A stretch of 64,000 nt of DNA from Nemertoderma westbladi (GCA_032718475.1 JAUCBJ010008877.1:28595-92594); one strand, 5' to 3'; shown: positions 22,601 through 33,610, numbered from the stretch's first letter. Made by a program: numbers and translations. The notes: generated by a model not told the origin, from the letters alone.

Positions 22601-25600
22601 TAGGGAGAAAACACCGGAAAACAAGGTAAGTGAAAAACCCGTCTCTAGAAGAAAAATAACCCCAGTATGTTATACCGATGACGGCGAAAGCCAGACTTCA
22701 CAAGGAGAAGATAGCGGGAAGGACACGGATAGATCTTATTACGTGAATAAAATGCCTAAAGATCAGGTAAGTAAATTCAAGTCTCGAACAAATGACAGGA
22801 GAGAACAAGTAAGAAAAACTCCTCCCACGTCTCCCAAGAGAATTCAGGTGAGAAAGCCCGAAGAAAAGGCAAGTGTACACAATGTGACTCAGAATAAGGT
22901 AAGTAACATCAAACCAAAATGTGCGCTGTGTGACGGGACCCACTATTTGAATAGGTGTGATGAATTTCTAAAGAAATCATTAACGGAGAGACGCGAAGTC
23001 ATGTGGGATAAGCGGTTATGTTATAATTGCCTCAGACAAGGACACCAACGGCGAACCTGTTTCTCTGACATAAGGTGTGCTAAGTGTGGTGCGAAACATC
23101 ATATCTTGTTGCACGCTGAATTCGATCGAAATAGTCCGAATCAGGTAAGTGATTCCGAGCTACATGTCCAATTCAGTGATGTGAACGACACTGATCAATC
23201 TGAGATGGAAGGATTCTATACAGACGAGTTCTCTGACGAAAACGAATCCTGTTACATGATAAATACCGTAGTGTATCGAGCACTCACATATGAGAAAGAT
23301 ACAGAGAACGACTTTACTCTAACTACTTCTGAACGACAACCACCTTGGAAAGAGACATCCTCCAATGTAGGGATCCGAGAGTTTCCTGTGGTGCAGGTAA
23401 GGGTTCACGGACCTAAGAGGAGTTATGTAGTGAACGCCCTCCTGGACTCCGGCAGCACAGGAACATTCATCGATAAAGAGTTAGCCGAAGATATATTTGC
23501 TGGACAACCCAAGTTCCAAACTAAGCTCAACATGTCAGGCATTATGCAAGTTTGGAAATCCACAATAACAGCTGATTATTATGTCGGAGCGTTGTCCACC
23601 CCCCAGGACGAACTAGGAGAACACAGCATAAGGTCAGTGAAAATGGTGGCTATAAAGAACTTCGCTACTACTCAAGCAGACCTTTATAATTGGGACGAGG
23701 ATGAGAGCATCCAACATCTTAACATACCTCGATTTCAGACTGATTATCCTGGAGTGCAAATACTCATCGGCCAAAACGCGCATGAGGCGCTGGAGACGTT
23801 AGAGAAACGGCCTGCTCAACCGCAGCCCCTGCAGACCTATGCGGTAAGAACTAGAGTAGGTTGGTACTTTACTGGCCCTTCCCGTAGAACACTCAGAGAA
23901 AGACTACCGCCAGAGAGAGTCTACAAGGTGAGTGAATGGGAAGATGATGCTAGTGAGGGAGACGATTCAACTGAGGGAATTCCATACTCCTCAGATAACG
24001 ACGATGTTCACCAGCTTTTTGATGAGGAGAATACCATCGATCTCCTTAAGGAAAACGAGGCTTGGCAAAATCAAGTTAACTTATGTCAACTTCTCTATCC
24101 ATCTGAACGAGAAGCTTATAACGACGAGTTAAATGACGTCATTGAGCGTCATAATGCCAAGATTAGGGATGAACATGCTGTACGATTCTTTACGCAAGAG
24201 GCGGTAGAGCCCAATTCCTACGATAAAGCCTTGTCGGTGGAAGAGGAAAGGGCCAAGCAGATCCAAGAGACAACTACATGTTTCCTCAAAGATCAAGGTA
24301 GGTATGAAGTCGGTTTACCTTTCCGCAAGAAAGAACCGAAGTTCATCAATAACAGACCTTTGGCGGAAAAAAGAATCGCGCAACTCCATCGACGCCTTAC
24401 GGCTAATTCTTCAGCGAAAGCCATGTATCAAACACAGCTAGAAAAATTTATTAATAAGGGATACGCGGAGAGAGTACCGGAAGAAACACCTGTGACTGAA
24501 AGAACGTATTATTTAACTCACCATTACGTTCCTAAACCCGGTAAACCCAATGAAGTGAGAGTAGTGTTTGATGGCTCCGCTCTTTACATGGGTCAATCCC
24601 TTAACTCTGAATTGTTACCCGGACCCAACTTACTTCAATCTTTGTTGGGAATTCTTTTAAGATTGAGACAATATTCGATTGCTTTCGCCTCCGATATAGA
24701 AGGTATGTTCTTGCAAGTCAAAGTGTTGGATAGGGATCGAGATAGCTTACGATTTCTATGGTGGCCCGAAGGAGACCTCAACCAGAAACCGGTGGAGTAC
24801 TGGATGACCATCCAGGCCTTTGGGATAATCTCAAGCCCTTCCAACGCCTGTTCGGTAGTGCGTACTACTGCAGAGGACAACCGAGAGGCATTCTCTAAGG
24901 AAGTGATCGACAACATCAAGAAAGATATATACATGGACGACAATCTGAAGTCCCTCCCATCAGTTGAGGAAGCCATTGAGGTCGCTAAGGGAACGGTAGA
25001 GTGCTTAAAAAGAGGTGGATTTCGATTAACCAAATTCACCAGCAACTCCCGTGAGTTTCTGGAGTCGATCCCTGCGGAAGATCGCGGAGCGAAAGATCTT
25101 GATTTGATCAAAGATGATCTGCCAGAAACCAAGACACTCGGCTTGAAATGGGACACAGAGAGAGATATCCTGTTTTTCCAACTAAAACAGCGAGATAATC
25201 CTGTTCGAACCAAACGGATTTGCTTAAGTATACTGAGCACTTATTTCGATCCATTGGGATTTATTAGCCCAGTTATATTGATTGCTCGAAGTTTGGTACA
25301 ACAAATGTGGCTTGAAAACCACTCATGGGACGATCCACTTAAGGGGGAATTACTGAAGCAGTGGATGAAATGGGAAGATTCTCTACCGGCTATCGAGGAG
25401 TTTATAATTTCCCGTTCATATTTTGGTCATGTTCTCCCTACGTATTCCTATCAACTCCATGTGTTTGGAGACGCCAGCGATATGGGAATCGGTATAGTAG
25501 CCTACCTAAGAGTGGAAACTCCGGATGGAATCAAAGTCGCCTTGGTTACTTCTAAGGCATTAATCAACAACAAGTTGAAAGTTCCTCGAGCGGAGTTAAA

Positions 25601-27815
25601 GGCGGCTCTATACGCTACAGGCATCGGCTGGAATGTAACCGAACAGATTGACTATCCATTAGAGAAAACTGTCTATTGGACCGACGCTTTACTCGTGTTA
25701 GAGTATATAACCAATGAAGTCTGTCAGTTCAGCGTCTTCGTTACCAACAGAGTAGCCATCATACTTAGTCGCACGACGATGGACCAATGGAGACATTGCC
25801 CCGGAACGATTAATCCAGCAGACATCGCGTCCCGAGGAGCGACTCCAAAGGAATTGGTAAATACTCCTGAATGGTTAGGTGGACCCGACTTTCTCTACCG
25901 AGAAGAAGAAGAATGGCCACCCCATCTCACAACAGCAGAGATCAGACAAGCCAAGGGAGCGGAGAAAGTTAAACCCAAAACTCGAGCGAGTAAATCGAAG
26001 TTGTTTAAACCTGCGGTTGATCTATCTGTATTATTTACTTCCGGAGATGATGCTTTGGATCAGAAACCCACCGCCACGACCCCAGAAGTCTTGGAAATCC
26101 GTGACAAGGATTGGAAATCTGGAATACCAGATATCTCGCAAGGACTCTCACCTCTCTTGCAGAGAGCGATACGTCACTACAGTTCCTGGAATCGGCTCTG
26201 TAAAGCTGTTACCTATTTGAAACGATGTTTTCATCATCGTTACTCCGGAACAAAGACCAATAGTGATGATGCTCCATCAACATCTGCACGAGTCCATGTT
26301 ATTAAAGATCTTCCTCAATACAAGATACCCGACAGGTTTCTAAAAGAAAAGATCAGTTACCAGGAGCATGATGAAACCAACAAACAAATGCTGAGACTCC
26401 TACAATGCTATGAGGATTCCGATAAGTATTTCCTGTTGTTAAGAAATCCGCAGATGCGCTTAAGGGATCGCTTCTCTAGTACCATGATAGATGGGTTAAT
26501 ACGTGTTGGAGGTAGATTAACAAACGCCCCATTATCCTTTGACACTAAGTTTCCCATACTTATTAGAAATCTTGACATACAAATCAAGATAATTGTAGAT
26601 GTTCATAGCAAACTGTACCATGCGGGTAGAGAACGAGTTCTGAGCGAAATTCGAACTCGCTACTATTTTTATAAACCCCGTAGGGCTCTGAACCAAGTTC
26701 TTAGGAACTGCATACCCTGTAGGAAAGCATTCAGTAGGCCTTTGACACAGCGAGAGGCAGAATTACCTAGGGAAAGAGTAAGCTTCTATGAACCACCCTT
26801 TACTAATACCGGTGTGGATTTATTTGGCCCTATTGAAGTATATCGTGCCCGGACTATAGTCAAGAGATGGTGTGTCATCTTCATTTGTATGACTTGTAGA
26901 GCTATCCATCTCGATATGGTAAACGATCTATCCACCAACAGCTTCGTGTTGAGTTTACGACGACAGATCGCTCGCTTCGGAACCAGTAACACGATGAGAT
27001 CGGATAAGGGAACGAACTTCATTGGCGCCAACAACGAAATTCAAGCTTACGTAAAGGACTGGAATAAAAGACAGGTGGACGATCAGCTAAGGATAACAGC
27101 GTCTAGCTGGACCTTCAACGCCGCCGACGCCCCTTGGTGGGGAGGAAGTTGGGAGAGATTGATTAGGAGCGTGAAGACTGCGTTCCACTTTATTGTGCCT
27201 TGTCGCGCTTATCTCACCGACGAACTATTGCGGACGTTAATGGAGGAAATCGCCGCCTATCTCAACGAAAGACCGCTTATGCCAGTCTCTTCAAATCCTG
27301 ATTCCCTGGAAGCGCTAACACCCGCGCACTTTCTACTGAAGAAACCCGTAGCCATGCTCCCGCAATCGGAGATCACAGACGGAGACGAGTACTGCCGTCG
27401 AACCTGGCAACTTATGCAGTTGCTATCCCGTCGTTTCGCTGACCATTTTGAGAAACATTACCTGCCCACTCTACAACTTCGAACTAAGTGGTTTGCGCAG
27501 CAAGAAAACGTCAGCGCTGGAGACATGGTGCTTATTGTGGACCCCGATCTCCCACGTAAGCGATGGCAAACAGGACGTATCATCGAGACTTATATCTCGA
27601 GCGATGGTTTGGTGCGATCAGTAGAGCTCGTCGTCATGCGGCGGAACTTTAAGAAACCAGGGATAGTCTTTGAGACTCAACAGCTCAATCGCCCAGTGGG
27701 TCGTTTATGTTTACTGGAAAGAGACAGAGAGCTCTCCGGAAACTATGGAAGGCAAGAAACTCTTCCCACGACCACTTCCCTAATACAACCGACATCTAGG
27801 GACTCCCCAACTTAA
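19617..27815 (+). CDS. BEL/Pao Gag-Pol polyprotein of element 1, one in-frame TGA
   Basis: One frame of 2,732 codons from ATG 19617, broken only by TGA 20313-20315 (codon 233); the related element 2 has an arginine codon there. Order by base position: N-terminal region 19617-20760; Ala/Glu/Arg-rich coiled-coil repeat 20770-21040 (units around AAETERKAAL); BEL Gag core 22070-22600; zinc knuckles 22918-23110 (CALC...C, CYNCLRQGHQRRTC, CAKCGAKHH); aspartic protease LLDSGSTGTF near 23445; RT with ASDIEGMF and YMDDN near 24690 and 24930; RNase H (FGDASDMG, WTDALLVLEY) 25465-25730; integrase zinc domain 26600-26720; core with GVDLFGP, SDKGTNFIGANNE and WGGSWERL 26810-27150; C-terminal domain to 27800. 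All catalytic motifs look intact. Without reading through the TGA, Gag lacks its first 233 residues. Confidence 0.92.
22620..23935 (+). promoter_or_regulatory. Cluster of consensus-like 5' splice sites inside gag-pol
   Basis: Strong donor-like words fall inside the coding frame, with GT at 22626, 22767, 22848, 22899, 23145, 23397 and 23928. Most read CAG/AAG followed by GTAAGT, GTGAGT or a near match, and encode a recurring [K/Q]-V-[S/R]. Several recur at the same protein positions in element 2. They could serve splicing to downstream ORFs, but no transcript evidence is available. Confidence 0.35.
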
Positions 27816-29306
27816 TATCGTTCGGAGTGGGCGTGTGACTCTATTATTTTATATTATTTTATTATTTTTACATTTATGTATGTATTACTATGTAATTTTA
27901 TTATAATCGTTTTATTTAATTTAGTAGAATATTATTTAGCGATTATTTTGTAGAATAGTGCAATATATTCGTGTTTATTACGTACGTAATTACTTATATT
28001 ATATTTAATGAGACGGCGAAGAAATAATTATTTTCTCTTTCCTTACTGTCCGTGTTATATTATAAATACGTAACTACAGTAAGATGAAATGTCCGTACTT
28101 ATTAAAGTACAATAAAGCCACTACTATATTTTAGTATTATTGGTAGGCAGAGTATTAGGAATGCAAAGTTCAGATCCTCGTGTCTCGGCTAAACCAAGCT
28201 CTGGGTAGACCTTGGAAACGACTTGCCTCTTCACACTGACATTGCTTCGTGCGATATTGCTCTCATACCGTTAACGTCCCCAGACAAGTTCTGGAATAAA
28301 TCGGTGCCCATCTCAAATATTAATTAGTTAATATTTACAAATCAAATAAGTCAAAATCTGTAAAATTCAGATCCTTCAACAATTCTAGTCAATTAAGATA
28401 TCGTAGCATTTACCGATATTCTTAAAGAGACAATTTTCTTAGAATTAAGGATCTTGTGTCCCTAGACATGTTCTAGAATCCAAATATGCCCATTTAATTA
28501 TCAAATAATAAAATTTCAGGGAATAAATTTAAATTCATGTCTTTTAATGAATTTAATAAATTGCTATTTTACGCGATTTATAACATTCCCAAAAATTCCA
28601 TTAATTAATAGATCAAGGGAGTGGAGATTTATATTATTATGCGTATGCGTGTACGAAAGTCTCCCAAATATAGTTAATAGCCGATAAAATTCGTAAAGTC
28701 ATGTATAAACAGGACATTGACTATTAAAGAATCCCTATTAAATAACATCCCAGATCTGTATGCATTGGAATTACTCTAATTCTACCGCTAGCTTTGCATA
28801 ATGTCACCATAGCAACAACCACGCTAGAATTAGAATTGAGTTAAACAAACAATAGAAAGCTTGTCCCATTGAATAACATAGGGAATAAATAGCGCACTAC
28901 TAGTATCCAAGGATACATAATAATACAGTGACATTCTGGAAAGCATTGACTAACGGACAAATGGCCCGAATGTGTGTAGTTGTGACCAGTTGTGTGGTAT
29001 TTGTGAGTTTATAGGTGAATGTTACTGCTAAAGTGTGTTTACAGTAGCTAGTCGCAATCGTAAAATAACCTAACTCTCCAAGGAATACCTGAAGTACATC
29101 TAAGCCTTTGGGACGGACAGTGGAGTGACTTGTGTCGGTTATCGTTGTAGTTGTACGGCTACGTCGTTGGCGAAAGTACAGCTACAGCGGTACATTGGCG
29201 CTGAGAATCTCTTACTGTCCGGGGGCAAGGGAGAAATAGGCAGCGACGCCCGCTCGCCTAACGATATATAAACTCATTATAATATTGGTGAACTTGTATA
29301 GCAGAT
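27816..29306 (+). other. Noncoding block between gag-pol and ORF2 of element 1
   Basis: 1.5 kb, AT-rich, no coding potential seen. It contains two diverged units of about 180 bp, near 28275 and 28457 (each with CCC-AGACA-GTTCT and AAT--G-GCCCAT). At 29192-29205 it reads ACATTGGCGCTGAG followed by GGGGGC, which resembles an LTR end plus primer-binding site (the Gypsy element here has ACATTGGCGCTGCGAG at its real junction). Element 2 keeps this block, in two copies, so it is an old family trait. Confidence 0.75.
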
Positions 29307-29705
29307 ATGACTGAATTAATAGAAGATGATCTTGGTATCAGGGAGAGATATACTCTACCTTTACAAGCGTTTGTCGATAGCTTGATACGCGGCGACGCTG
29401 ATCCAACTATTACGGAGGACGATGGTCGTTATATCGAACCGCCAATGTCCCAGGAGCAACTTACGCGTGAATTGGATTATAGGAAGTTCACTGCTCGCTA
29501 CACGCATCGTAATGGTACGTATATGGACTTCTTGACCACTGGTCATCCTATTGATTTACACGACACCGACGACGTAGACACCGAAAGGGAAATGGTTTTG
29601 TTTAAATATCATGCCCAGCGGAGTCGAAACGATAAATCGAGAATGGAACACGAGAACTCTATTCGAAATCAGCTCGAAAGAAAGAACGTGGAAGAAGGCT
29701 TGTAA
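29307..29705 (+). CDS. ORF2: conserved 132-residue acidic protein, function unknown
   Basis: Starts at ATG 29307 (MTELIEDDLGIRERYTLP) and ends at TAA 29705. It is rich in Asp/Glu/Arg, has no signal peptide, membrane segment or known motif, and ends in a probable helix of charged residues from about residue 95. Its reality is supported by element 2, where homologous sequence occurs twice on the minus strand (41085-41432 and 37304-37492) with many changes at synonymous-looking positions and the same start context, GCAGATATGAC or GCAGCTATGAC. It lies in the extra segment beyond integrase, where some BEL/Pao and Gypsy elements carry env, but nothing here looks like an envelope protein. I do not recognise a family. 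Confidence 0.75.
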   Translation: MTELIEDDLGIRERYTLPLQAFVDSLIRGDADPTITEDDGRYIEPPMSQEQLTRELDYRKFTARYTHRNGTYMDFLTTGHPIDLHDTDDVDTEREMVLFKYHAQRSRNDKSRMEHENSIRNQLERKNVEEGL

Positions 29706-30537
29706 AAACAAATATAGGCGAACCACTGGAGAAGAGACATATGTTAATGTCCAGGGTCCATAATGTGAATAGTTTTCCCCGGGGCACGGGTGCTCGCGGG
29801 CGGTCTCCTTCGGGAGGCTGTAAATTTCTCTTCCTTCATCGTTTTCCTGTAATTGTTGTGATCAGTGTCACAATTAAAAGACAAGAATGAATGATGACGT
29901 GATGGAAAACTTGTCCATTGTGGTGTCTTATGGATACTACCCTATATCTTCCTCCTCTTTACTCCCTTCATCGATCGACCAATCATAGTGGTATCGTGGT
30001 ATGGATCATACCTCATCCTAATAAATCTCCTCACCTTCTCTTCCCAACGCGCTCGGAGCTTCGGGAAACGAATACTAAACCTCCCAGCCCTTACTGTTCA
30101 TCTGGATGCTAATATTGGTGTCCGCACCTCCTGTCCATGTCATATTCTGTTGATATTTATGATATCAACTTCCACCCTCTCGTTCTTGATTAGGTAATCA
30201 AACACTTCCTAATTTCCTCAAGTCCACAACCGTGAAACAAGGACTGAAAGGACAAGCGGATAGTTTGTGAACAACTGGTACCATTATGTGTCATAAATCT
30301 GGTTGTTCACCTCCCTTAATGATTGGGGATATAAATCTTATGTAGAACAACTGAGGCAAACATATCTTTGAGCTGATGTTTACCTCATCACACTGGGGAT
30401 AAATTCGGTTGGGGATAGTACTCGAATGTTACAATCCTCCTACTGAGATCTTATTTCTGAATATTTCAGAATGCGAAATAGTTTTTCCTCTGCTCTACCA
30501 TCGCTGTCGGAGAACATATTAGGCATACAATGGGAAC
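29706..30537 (+). other. Gap between ORF2 and ORF3 with a possible 3' splice site
   Basis: 830 bp, no ORF I would support. Near 29775-29820 is a G+C-rich hairpin-like stretch. Just before ORF3, TACTGAG (30441-30447), a T-rich tract and TTTCAG ending at 30469 resemble a branch point and 3' splice acceptor. Confidence 0.5.
30441..30469 (+). promoter_or_regulatory. Candidate 3' splice acceptor upstream of ORF3
   Basis: TACTGAG, then a T-rich run, then ATATTTCAG, 68 bases before the ORF3 ATG. With donors upstream, this could yield a subgenomic mRNA for ORF3, as retroviruses do for env. Sequence pattern only. Confidence 0.35.
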
Positions 30538-32313
30538 ATGGAGAACATTCCATACCCTTTCGTTGATACTCAGCTGATTGCTCCTTGGGCCGAAGGCCGA
30601 GGTTTCTTTCGCACTATGTATGCCAATACACCCAGCGGTATTACTAAAGTACAACGGACATCCATCGGACATCTTGCTTTTCAAGAATATGGTTGTAATT
30701 TCAAAGTTGGAAATCCTATAAATTACCAGCAAGTATATGGAGATCATTACTCTCGTTTATATTTTGATGGACCATTAACTGCGCCTGGTGCCGTATATAG
30801 CTTTATGAGTGTTCCCCTTCGCCCTTCCTTAGCTATATACACGATCTTTGAAAACGCAGCACTTGCCGGTTGGCTAGCCGATGTGTGCAGTCGTACCATA
30901 CGCGCTCACCCGTTAATACTTGGAACTAAACTCGCCAAGTTAGACGAACACAATAAGTTCATACGTTTCGAATGTTTCCGGCGCTTTCTGACTCCGTTCC
31001 GTAACGTCGATAGTCAGTTCAAAGATCGCGCGCTGACCAAGCTCAGTCTTAGAGACTCAGCTGCGGAGAAACTGAGTAGCGCTGGATTTGCCGTGTTTCA
31101 AGACGTTTGTATACAGAACTCACATTCATCTGTTATACAAAGACCCCGAATACCTACAGGTTATTCTGTCGTGGAAATACAGACAGTGGGTCCACTTACG
31201 GAAACCGACGCACCCACTTCGTCTATGCAGCTGGAGGATGAACCAGTATGCTTGGAATCTGAAGCGATTCAACCTACGGCTTCTCGGAGCAGTGACAATG
31301 ATTATGTCATAGAGTGGTATCAAGGTCCACAGCGTCTCACAGCGTACGATTATCGACACGCCAACTACGTTTCCCGAAAACGTTGTCGATTATGCGCATC
31401 GAGAGACCACTTCACTCCTCTCGACTCGAGCGTACCTTGTTCCTATTTCCTCGAACAACCGATGATGGAAATATATTGTGCTTATTGCCGGCTTAATAAC
31501 TCTCATATATTTGCCGTCTGCCCACAATTTATGACTCAATGTCACTACTGCCAACTTAAAGGACACGAAAGTTACAACTGTCCCTTTAATCGCGATTTAG
31601 AGAGCGTAGACGAGATGATCACCCTGCGATACATCCGAGCTTGGGAAGCGAACGCCGATTTACATTGCGAATCCCGACATCGCTATTACCCTGGACGAGC
31701 TTACGAGGGAGTTTACGCGTTCCATCCTTATCTATTCGCGTCGATTGAACAGAAAACACGCGTACCAAGTTATGAGTTAATGAAGCGTGTTGGTGAGTGT
31801 ATTTCCACCAAGTTTGTCAGGAAATACATGAGAAACGTTAATCCTAATGATATCACCACATATCATCTGATCAATTATATCCGTCAGGACCCTGAGTATG
31901 GCGACATTTTCGTGAACTCGCATCCTGAACTCCAGGAAGTATCTCGACGCCCATATGAATATCGAACCAGAGAACGCGAGCTGGAGAGAACCATTAAACC
32001 GAGAAAGTTCCTCACCACTCACGGCCCACCCACCGCTAGTGTCCAGACGACCCGTCAAGGACCCGTAGGAGCTGCTGTCCTGAGACGCGCTCTAAAGGCC
32101 GTTAGACCTCACTCCACTGAGGTTGATATTAATCAACCAGGTACCTCGACCGGCGGGTATACCGATCGTAACCCTGCACCTTCTGATGCAATTATATTGC
32201 ACCCTTCGCCTAGGAGCTACAGCCCACCTCGTAAAGTGGCTCGCCCCAAAGAGAAAAGGACTCTTGCTAGCCTCAAGAAACTGCGTAAACGCCGTCCGCG
32301 CAAGAAAGACTAA
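30538..32313 (+). CDS. ORF3: 591-residue Gag-like protein with zinc knuckles and basic tail
   Basis: Starts at ATG 30538 (MENIPYPFVDTQLIAPW). Residues 1-200 are of mixed composition with an aromatic-rich start and no signal peptide. Residues 200-280 look disordered. Residues 281-350 carry a Cys/His cluster: CRLC...H...C, then CAYCRLNNSHIFAVC (CX2CX5HX4C), then CHYCQLKGHESYNC, a canonical CX2CX4HX4C retroviral-type knuckle. Residues 440-591 become strongly basic and end KKLRKRRPRKKD, a likely nuclear or RNA-binding tail. This suggests a nucleic-acid-binding, Gag- or nucleocapsid-like protein additional to the true Gag in gag-pol. It has no transmembrane segments, so an envelope role is unlikely. 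I recognise no family for the N-terminal domain. Confidence 0.8.
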   Translation: MENIPYPFVDTQLIAPWAEGRGFFRTMYANTPSGITKVQRTSIGHLAFQEYGCNFKVGNPINYQQVYGDHYSRLYFDGPLTAPGAVYSFMSVPLRPSLAIYTIFENAALAGWLADVCSRTIRAHPLILGTKLAKLDEHNKFIRFECFRRFLTPFRNVDSQFKDRALTKLSLRDSAAEKLSSAGFAVFQDVCIQNSHSSVIQRPRIPTGYSVVEIQTVGPLTETDAPTSSMQLEDEPVCLESEAIQPTASRSSDNDYVIEWYQGPQRLTAYDYRHANYVSRKRCRLCASRDHFTPLDSSVPCSYFLEQPMMEIYCAYCRLNNSHIFAVCPQFMTQCHYCQLKGHESYNCPFNRDLESVDEMITLRYIRAWEANADLHCESRHRYYPGRAYEGVYAFHPYLFASIEQKTRVPSYELMKRVGECISTKFVRKYMRNVNPNDITTYHLINYIRQDPEYGDIFVNSHPELQEVSRRPYEYRTRERELERTIKPRKFLTTHGPPTASVQTTRQGPVGAAVLRRALKAVRPHSTEVDINQPGTSTGGYTDRNPAPSDAIILHPSPRSYSPPRKVARPKEKRTLASLKKLRKRRPRKKD

Positions 32314-32379
32314 CTGTTTAGAGTATCTTTATGTTTTAGAAACTGTGATTTTTATATTTTATAGACTGAAAATCCCATT

Positions 32380-32391
32380 TTCTGGGAGCGG
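32380..32391 (+). other. Polypurine tract of element 1
   Basis: CTGGGAGCGG immediately precedes the 3' LTR start at 32392. Confidence 0.5.
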
Positions 32392-33593
32392 TGTAAAAGC
32401 TTTTACTGAATTGTCCGGTTATTTTTCCGTATTTTTCCCGTAAAGTACTCTGTAGTTGATTTACCAGGCATAAAAAGGCCGTGTCCTTGCTGTACTGGTG
32501 TTTTAGCGGACATAAGAGCTATTTCTTCTGTATTTGTACTTTAGAGGACATAATCCGTAATTCCGTGACGTAAAAGCTCTATACTCTTGAAAACAGTGTC
32601 GCTACCATGACGACAGCTAGCAGCTGATATTGCCACGTCGACGTTTCTTTGTTTCTCTGTTCTCTCGTTGTTCAGGTTGACCAATCAGAGCGTTTGTTGT
32701 CTTTGTGTTGGAGGTATATACAGAAACTCAGTAGTTCAGTGTTATGTTTTTGCCCAGAGCCTAAGAACCGGCTTTGCACCTCCGTTTTTCAGTTTTTAGT
32801 CTTACACTAGTAGGTTTAATTATAAAGGGCATATATCCTTTAACTCATGGAATCACTGCTAACTGATCATACATACTGACTGCTGAAACATTGCAAACTC
32901 ATAACAATCAGTGTTCAGTTGTTGTTTTATACTGCTATTTACTGTCAGTTCTTCATAATATGGTTGATGAATTATTATATTTGGAATAACGATAAATAAC
33001 CCCGAAACCCAATATTCTTGATATACTGAAGGTAAGAGAGAAAGGTTACCAGTAACGATTGTGACTTATGTTAAAGTGGTTTGAATTGAATCTAATGTTA
33101 TTTGATAGACCCTACATGAGTCAGTCTGTGTTCCTTTTATATGTGACTAAAATCAGTGAAGATCGGCAGATTAGTGTGCAGTATTGTGCAGCATTGTGTA
33201 TGAGTGAGTCTGTTAAAGAAGCATTCCTAAAGAATGCGCCATATATGTGAATTATAATTAAGCCATATCGTTGTGAGTAGTTTAAGCCATAACTCTGTTT
33301 ATATAGATAAAGCGCCACGTCCTAAAGGAACTGTTAATATTCCCGAAGATAAATAATATTGTCAGAGATTATATAATACTGTCAGTCGAATAATACATTA
33401 GGCTTACATAGCAACAAAATTAAACCGTCGAACCCAATCTCCCGGGAATATCCAGCGGGTGAATGGTCGCGCACGGATTGGTTTCGACTAGTGTAGTGAA
33501 TCAAATACTTGTCATAGGCTAAAAAGCGATTTAATATTTAGAAGACATCTTAATTTGGCGGGTTAAACTGCCAAAGGTCTAAAAGCGCGAACA
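32392..33593 (+). repeat. 3' LTR of element 1
   Basis: 1,202 bp. By eye it matches the 5' LTR except for a 2-base deletion near 32737 and a 1-base deletion near 32776. Confidence 0.95.
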
Positions 33594-33598
33594 GGCAT
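33594..33598 (+). repeat. Target-site duplication, right (GGCAT)
   Basis: Matches 16213-16217, so the host DNA resumes here. Confidence 0.95.
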
Positions 33599-33610
33599 AC
33601 CGCGGTAAAA

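Larger units (their letters stand above)
16218..33593 (+). mobile_element. Giant BEL/Pao LTR retrotransposon (element 1), 17.4 kb, with two extra ORFs
   Basis: The 1.2-kb direct repeats at 16218-17422 and 32392-33593 are flanked by a perfect 5-bp duplication, GGCAT, at 16213-16217 and 33594-33598. This proves that the whole 17,376 bp inserted as one unit. By eye the LTRs differ only by a 2-base and a 1-base indel, so the insertion is very young. Contents: a 2.2-kb leader, a gag-pol frame of 2.7 thousand codons with one TGA, a 1.5-kb noncoding block, ORF2 (132 aa), a 0.8-kb gap, ORF3 (591 aa), a polypurine tract and the 3' LTR. The domain order protease, RT, RNase H, integrase with a single-frame gag-pol is BEL/Pao. 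Usual BEL/Pao elements are roughly 4-10 kb, so this one is exceptionally large. Confidence 0.95.

Noticed and set aside
30538-32313. ORF3 as an envelope gene
   Set aside because: No signal peptide, transmembrane segment or furin-like site was seen; zinc knuckles and a basic tail point to nucleic-acid binding instead.
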